This document shows positions 62,764-64,000 of a stretch of DNA of 64,000 bases, piece after piece. The notes under the pieces are model-generated. The model did not search any database. It saw only the letters and a list, made by a program, of their open reading frames with translations, and was not told the origin of the DNA. The translations under genes and the position numbers were made by a program. Every line of letters starts with the position of its first letter. Positions within the stretch are counted from its first letter, which is position 1. The stretch comes from an uncultured Polaribacter sp. (lineage in GTDB: Bacteria > Bacteroidota > Bacteroidia > Flavobacteriales > Flavobacteriaceae), in the NCBI RefSeq assembly GCF_947497695.1, contig NZ_CANMHM010000008.1, positions 1 through 64,000 on the forward strand, given 5' to 3'.

Positions 62764-64000
62764 TTGAATTTAAGCTATCCAATTACATATATAAAAGGAA
62801 TTAGTGTACAAAGAGCAACGCTTTTGTATACAGAATTAGGTATAAAAACATGTAATGATTTATTAAATTTTTTTCCTTTTAGATATATTGATAAAACCGC
62901 TTTTTATGCCATAAAAGATTTACAGCCAAATACATCAGAAGTACAAATTGTAGGTAAAATTACTCGTGTAAAATCGGTTGCACAAAAAAGAGGGAGTAGG
63001 TTAGTAGCAACTTTTCAAGATGCTACAGGTTCTATGGAATTGGTTTGGTTTAAAGGTCAAAAATGGATCAAAGATTCATTGAAAATAAATGAACCTTATG
63101 TAGTTTATGGTAAACTAAATCATTATAATGGTAATTTTAGTATTCCTCACCCAGAATTAGAATTGGTTACAGAATACAAGAAAAAGTTACAAACGAAGAT
63201 GCAGCCTGTGTATCCATCAACAGAAAAACTCACAAATTCTGGGGTTTCTAATAAAATGATGCGAACCTATATTCAGAATTTATTACAACAATTTTTTGAA
63301 GTTATTGAAGAAAGTTTATCTCAAGAAATTATTAATGATTTTAAATTGATGGGAAAACGAGAAGCTTTGTTAAATGCTCATTTTCCAAAAAGTCAAGAAA
63401 ACTTAGCAAAAGCTCAGAATCGTTTAAAGTTTGAAGAGTTGTTTTTTATTCAGTTGCAATTATTACGAAAGAAGCTTATCAATAAAACAAAAATAAAAGG
63501 ATTTGTTTTTGAAAATGTAGGTGCTGTTTTTAATCAGTTTTATTCAGAAAAACTTCCATTCGAGCTAACAAATGCTCAAAAAAGAGTGTTGAAAGAAATT
63601 AGAAAAGATGTGGCTTCTAATGCACACATGAATCGTCTGTTACAAGGTGATGTTGGTTCTGGCAAAACAATTGTAGCTTTATTAACCATGCTTTTGGCTA
63701 TTGATAACGGTTTTCAGGCTACAATAATGGCACCAACAGAAATTTTAGCAACACAACATTATCATGCAATATCTGAATTGTTGGTAGATATGGAGGTAAA
63801 TGTAGATTTATTAACAGGGTCAGTTAGAACAAAAAAAAGAAGAGAAATTCATCAAAATTTAGAAGACGGTACATTACATATACTAATAGGTACACATGCC
63901 CTTTTAGAGGATAAAGTGAAGTTTAAAAACCTTGGTGTAGCCATTATTGATGAACAGCATCGATTTGGTGTTGCTCAAAGAGCTAAATTATGGTCTAAAA
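62764..64000 (+). CDS. recG: ATP-dependent DNA helicase RecG, N-terminal part
   Basis: The frame is open from TTG at 62764 to the window end (412 codons), so the gene is cut by the boundary. The product starts MNLSYPITYIKGISVQRATL. The wedge (OB) domain includes VQIVGKITRVKSVAQKRGSR. The helicase begins with LLQGDVGSGKTIVALL (Walker A) and TIMAPTEILATQHY, and reaches IIDEQHRFGVAQRAKL. RecG remodels stalled forks and branched DNA. It is divergent from the methyltransferase gene. The TTG start is chosen because the RecG N terminus begins there and no ATG is near. Confidence 0.93.
   Translation, partial: MNLSYPITYIKGISVQRATLLYTELGIKTCNDLLNFFPFRYIDKTAFYAIKDLQPNTSEVQIVGKITRVKSVAQKRGSRLVATFQDATGSMELVWFKGQKWIKDSLKINEPYVVYGKLNHYNGNFSIPHPELELVTEYKKKLQTKMQPVYPSTEKLTNSGVSNKMMRTYIQNLLQQFFEVIEESLSQEIINDFKLMGKREALLNAHFPKSQENLAKAQNRLKFEELFFIQLQLLRKKLINKTKIKGFVFENVGAVFNQFYSEKLPFELTNAQKRVLKEIRKDVASNAHMNRLLQGDVGSGKTIVALLTMLLAIDNGFQATIMAPTEILATQHYHAISELLVDMEVNVDLLTGSVRTKKRREIHQNLEDGTLHILIGTHALLEDKVKFKNLGVAIIDEQHRFGVAQRAKLWSK

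Overview
The window is a chromosomal segment of a low-GC member of the Bacteroidota, most probably a marine Flavobacteriaceae (Polaribacter/Tenacibaculum-like; genus is my inference). The evidence is: type IX secretion genes (PorQ, PorD and a nuclease with a C-terminal sorting domain), the Bacteroidota block bamD-rpoZ-coaBC-porD-recN, DapD-type lysine synthesis, a small SRP RNA, few Shine-Dalgarno sequences, and repeated matches to the flavobacterial promoter TTTG-N19-TAnnTTTG. No prophage, insertion sequence, CRISPR array, rRNA or plasmid function is seen. Most genes are housekeeping.

Layout. 0.1-9 kb: porQ-cmk, queE, rpsA, glmM, two tandem lipid A-type acyltransferases, a rhomboid protease and tRNA-Gly. 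9-22 kb: an ABC exporter, a lipoprotein, a leftward operon (Nudix with a frameshift, DUF294 cNMP/CBS protein, DEDDh exonuclease), an M42 peptidase, and an ABC ATPase followed by a permease fused to an M1 peptidase. 22-34 kb: DUF6913, dapA, the bamD-rpoZ-coaBC-porD-recN run, fabI, a GT2, the leftward set ruvX-def-DUF5606-mazG, and dapD. 34-47 kb: a surface-glycan region with seven glycosyltransferase domains or proteins, an MsbA-like flippase, a phosphohexomutase and cca in the middle. 47.5-64 kb: SRP RNA, an SDR, transaldolase, menD, an S1-like protein, a 55-residue ORF, a serine hydrolase, rimO, purL, a secreted nuclease, an RsmB-type methyltransferase and the 5' part of recG, cut by the window end.

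The least ordinary content is between the genes. Six copies of a roughly 85-110 bp structured element lie at 1854, 4813, 29820, 48635, 49483 and 55138. Each has an outer module of one of two types (I: AGCCC...TAGCTTC; II: GCGTTAGGG...GGAACGCCC) and an inner hairpin module of one of two types (x: closing in GATATAG; y: GAGCTC...AGCGAGT). All four combinations occur, and several stems change on both sides together, so the structure appears to be under selection. A second palindrome family (best copy 55273-55305), a long imperfect inverted repeat (51925-52070), a 39-bp palindrome (15556-15594) and short-period tracts next to genes add to this repeat landscape.

The genes group by role: envelope assembly and secretion (porQ, porD, bamD, acyltransferases, glycosyltransferases, flippase), wall and lysine precursors (glmM, dapA, dapD), translation (rpsA, rimO, def, cca, tRNA-Gly, SRP RNA), DNA repair (recN, recG, ruvX) and nucleotide metabolism (cmk, purL, mazG).
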